In this document: piece after piece, positions 6,008 through 7,756 of the stretch | Numbering within the stretch: position 1 is the stretch's first letter | Layout: each line of letters starts with the position of its first letter | NCBI GenBank assembly: GCA_964468125.1 | Contig: CAYXVF010000173.1 | Span: forward strand, 1-7,756 | Reading direction: 5' to 3' | DNA: 7,756 nucleotides | Origin: CAYXVF01 sp964468125 | Lineage (GTDB): Bacteria > Myxococcota > XYA12-FULL-58-9 > CAYXVF01 | Translations under genes and position numbers: made by a program | Notes under the pieces: model-generated | Database searches by the model: none | Seen by the model: only the letters and a program-made list of their open reading frames with translations | Told to the model about the DNA's origin: nothing

Positions 6008-7555
6008 TCACCGAACGCTATGGCCAAAGGGCGCAAACACGAAATCCACGTGCAGGTGATGGTAGTGCAGCGATGGCTCGTTGACGATTTTGGAGATCGC
6101 CTCCGGGGTCCCGGCGAGCTCCAGGTAGTGACGCACGCGCTCGCGAAAGGCGGAATGGCGCCAATCGACGAGCACCCGTCCCACCTCTGGCTGCGCGAGG
6201 AGCGACGCGAGCACGGCGGCGTTCCCGTCCGTGTGTCCCCCCGCCACCGTTGAGCCCGTGCTGTAGCCGTCCGGCTGGAGCATGCGCACGTCCAGGTCGA
6301 AGCCCGTCCCGTGTGATTTGTGATCCGGCGTGGGGCCGCCGATGAGGCTCAGATCACCCAAGGGTAGATCGACGCGCACGCCCGAGGGGCGAATCGTGTC
6401 GTAGGTCCGCTCGGCGCGTTGTACGACCTCGTCCGTGAAGGAGGTGCCGTAGCTGTGCCCGTCATTGTCCTGGTGAACCTTGACCCATCGCGGCATGGCC
6501 GGAGACCAGAGCCGCTTCGCCGTGAGCGAGCTCGGGCTCAGGGTCCGAGACACTGGGTTCGTCGCCCCTGTCACCACGCCCGTTGCAAGAGCGAGGGCAC
6601 CGAACGTCATGGGACCGATCTGTCCATCCGCCTCACCGCGAAGATAGCCGAGGTCGATGAGCCGTTCCTGCAACAGGCGCACATCGGAGCTGCGGTTGGC
6701 ACCGCCGGGGCCGACCGAACGCTCGATCGGCGGGGTGCCGGTGGTGGGCAGGAGGGCGCCGGCCGTATTCACCTCTGCCCAGAGCTCGCCAGGGTTTGAA
6801 TCCTGCCAGGCGAGCGCGGTTCGTACTCGTTCGCCAGTGTTCGGCCCTACGATCCCGTCGATATCGGTCGGGCTGTGGCTCGCATTGAAGCGCGACTGAA
6901 AGTCGCGGACCGTGTGATCGGTCCCGCCGCCAAAGATCCCATCCACGTCGACCGCAAAGCCGAGCGTCGCCAATGCGGTTTGCAACAGCTCGACCGCGTC
7001 GCTGCGGTCGCCCAGGCGCAATACCGGGTCGCCAAGCGATGCGTAGTCATCTGCTGAGTGGCTCGCGAGACTGACTGTCTCGGTGCTCGCGACCATGAAA
7101 CTGTCCGGAAAGACCGAATAAACTAAGGTCTGCCAGGTTGCCGCGTCGGCGATACCGGTGGTGGTCAGATCGTGGCGCCCCTGAAAATCGGTCAAGGCGG
7201 CCTGGGTTGCGCGGTCGAAATCCCCATTGATTTCGAGCGTCGAGCCCGTCGCAACCAAGAGGGACTGCAACGTCATGACGCCATCGCGGTCGGAGCTGCC
7301 GTAGCGCAGCTCCGCGCGGGTCCGGGGCACGGAGAGCACGGTACCATCGCGCAGGCGAAACGCTCGGTCCTGGGGCAAGAGCTCCAGGTTCCTCGTCTCG
7401 GTGTCGTCGAGCGCGGCTCGCGGTGTTGCGACCGCGTCGTCCTGGGACGAGCGCACGGTCCGGACCGGGCCGCCGAGAGTGGCTCGGGGGGCCGGGAGTA
7501 GTGGACCAGAGACCGGTCGTGCACGGCCAGCGGGGGCCGTTGCGGATACCGCCAT
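6008..7555 (-). CDS. Peptidoglycan-binding MepA-like zinc endopeptidase
   Basis: This 515-residue protein combines cell-wall binding with a metallopeptidase domain. Three peptidoglycan-binding repeats are visible at about 88-145, 181-248 and 289-327. The second has D-G-I-F-G-G-G-T and V-R-D-F-Q, and the third is shortened. The catalytic domain (about 350-510) has D-H-K-S-H-G-T-G-F-D-L-D at 411-422. Its His415/Asp422 spacing matches the MepA zinc ligands. H-L-H at 500-502 supplies the third ligand. MepA-type (M74) enzymes and their M15 relatives cut peptide cross-links in murein. The expected place of action is the periplasm or another cell's wall, yet the N-terminus (about 1-50) is Pro/Ala/Arg-rich with no hydrophobic signal segment. 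The ATG at 7555 is preferred because AGGAG precedes it by 7 bases; a GTG at 7582 lies inside a hairpin and adds only nine polar residues. The exact bond cut is inferred. Confidence 0.88.
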   Translation of the reverse strand: MAVSATAPAGRARPVSGPLLPAPRATLGGPVRTVRSSQDDAVATPRAALDDTETRNLELLPQDRAFRLRDGTVLSVPRTRAELRYGSSDRDGVMTLQSLLVATGSTLEINGDFDRATQAALTDFQGRHDLTTTGIADAATWQTLVYSVFPDSFMVASTETVSLASHSADDYASLGDPVLRLGDRSDAVELLQTALATLGFAVDVDGIFGGGTDHTVRDFQSRFNASHSPTDIDGIVGPNTGERVRTALAWQDSNPGELWAEVNTAGALLPTTGTPPIERSVGPGGANRSSDVRLLQERLIDLGYLRGEADGQIGPMTFGALALATGVVTGATNPVSRTLSPSSLTAKRLWSPAMPRWVKVHQDNDGHSYGTSFTDEVVQRAERTYDTIRPSGVRVDLPLGDLSLIGGPTPDHKSHGTGFDLDVRMLQPDGYSTGSTVAGGHTDGNAAVLASLLAQPEVGRVLVDWRHSAFRERVRHYLELAGTPEAISKIVNEPSLHYHHLHVDFVFAPFGHSVR

Positions 7556-7562
7556 CGTGATG

Positions 7563-7567
7563 CTCCT
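7563..7567 (-). promoter_or_regulatory. Shine-Dalgarno site that sets the murein peptidase start
   Basis: Read on the minus strand, AGGAG lies 7 bases before the ATG at 7555. It sits only 4 bases from the base of a strong hairpin (7572-7594), so access of ribosomes could depend on how the leader folds. Confidence 0.7.
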
Positions 7568-7571
7568 CATC

Positions 7572-7597
7572 TCACGGGTCACGGCGACCCGTGACCC
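7572..7597 (-). repeat. Dual-register inverted repeat in the murein peptidase leader
   Basis: Two perfect 9-bp stems overlap here. One pairs 7572-7580 (TCACGGGTC) with 7586-7594 around a 5-base loop. The other pairs 7576-7584 (GGGTCACGG) with 7589-7597 around a 4-base loop. They cannot form together. As DNA this could be an operator; as RNA it is a hairpin directly upstream of the ribosome site. Confidence 0.6.
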
Positions 7598-7624
7598 AGA
7601 GGTGTTTTCAGTTGTGAAGGGTTT

Positions 7625-7667
7625 GAGTCCGTGGGACTCGCTGGAGGCTCACCTGCCCTAGTGAGCC
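7625..7667. repeat. Two further perfect inverted repeats
   Basis: GAGTCC (7625-7630) pairs with GGACTC (7634-7639) around 3 bases. GGCTCAC (7646-7652) pairs with GTGAGCC (7661-7667) around 8 bases. With the repeat at 7572-7597 they give three hairpin-capable units within 96 bases upstream of the murein peptidase gene. No T-run follows any of them. They may form a structured leader or a cluster of protein-binding sites. Confidence 0.55.
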
Positions 7668-7702
7668 ATGATTAGTATCGGCGTGCTCCGCCCGATGGTG
7701 CG

Positions 7703-7738
7703 CGGAAAAAGCCCATTCGGGATCGGTTCTGTTTTCCG
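7703..7738. repeat. CGGAAAA/TTTTCCG inverted repeat near the window edge
   Basis: CGGAAAA (7703-7709) is the reverse complement of TTTTCCG (7732-7738), with 22 bases between that hold a smaller CCC-ATTC-GGG hairpin. On the minus strand the small hairpin is followed by TTTTT, so it may be a weak terminator for a gene beyond the window. The rest of 7668-7756 shows no supported gene. Confidence 0.35.
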
Positions 7739-7756
7739 GCAGGCTGCGCTGTCCGC

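Noticed and set aside
7590..7700. Sigma-54 promoter (GGGCAGGTGAGCC on the minus strand)
   Set aside because: The GG and GC pairs are two bases too close for the invariant -24/-12 spacing.
7668..7756. Possible start of a plus-strand gene running off the window (ATG at 7668)
   Set aside because: Only 29 codons are visible. The nearest GGAGG (7643-7647) is 20 bases away, bridged only by the 7646-7667 hairpin, and the peptide shows no family trait. It cannot be supported here.
1..7756. Mobile element, phage, CRISPR array or tRNA
   Set aside because: No transposase or integrase frame, spaced direct repeats, or cloverleaf sequence was seen on either strand.

Overview
The window is high-GC bacterial DNA with five tightly packed genes, one on the plus strand and four on the minus strand. 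Three of the five use GTG starts. The best clue to the host is an AgmX/PglI-type C-terminal domain, known mainly from myxobacteria and relatives. A Myxococcota (former Deltaproteobacteria) chromosome is therefore the likeliest source, but this is inferred from one domain and base composition. I see no tRNA, rRNA, CRISPR array, transposase, integrase or phage gene.

Layout. Bases 1-120 are a leader with a hairpin-capable inverted repeat and a 10-base palindrome. Bases 121-2175 (+) encode an S41-type serine peptidase with no signal peptide and an acidic tail. It ends 7 bases from the end of a minus-strand gene, with no room for a terminator between them. Bases 2183-3307 (-) encode a single-pass membrane protein with a C-terminal AgmX/PglI domain. 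Its start overlaps the stop of the ECF sigma factor gene (3304-4005, -) by 4 bases, so the two look translationally coupled and may form a sigma/anti-sigma pair. Bases 4116-5954 (-) encode a sodium:solute symporter with about 14-15 membrane segments. Bases 6008-7555 (-) encode a protein with three peptidoglycan-binding repeats and a MepA-like zinc peptidase domain, also without a signal peptide. No gene-free stretch exceeds 300 bases; the longest, 7556-7756, is packed with inverted repeats.

How they may fit together. The sigma factor and its membrane partner form the clearest unit: the partner could hold the sigma factor at the membrane and release it when its outer domain senses an envelope event. 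Genes for a cell-wall hydrolase and a Na+-coupled transporter lie upstream on the same strand, separated by gaps of 53 and about 110 bases, so they could be a loose operon or independent units. The most unusual points are the membrane partner's architecture, two peptidases lacking any visible export signal, and the structured leader of the murein peptidase gene. I found no clear multi-gene defence or secretion system.
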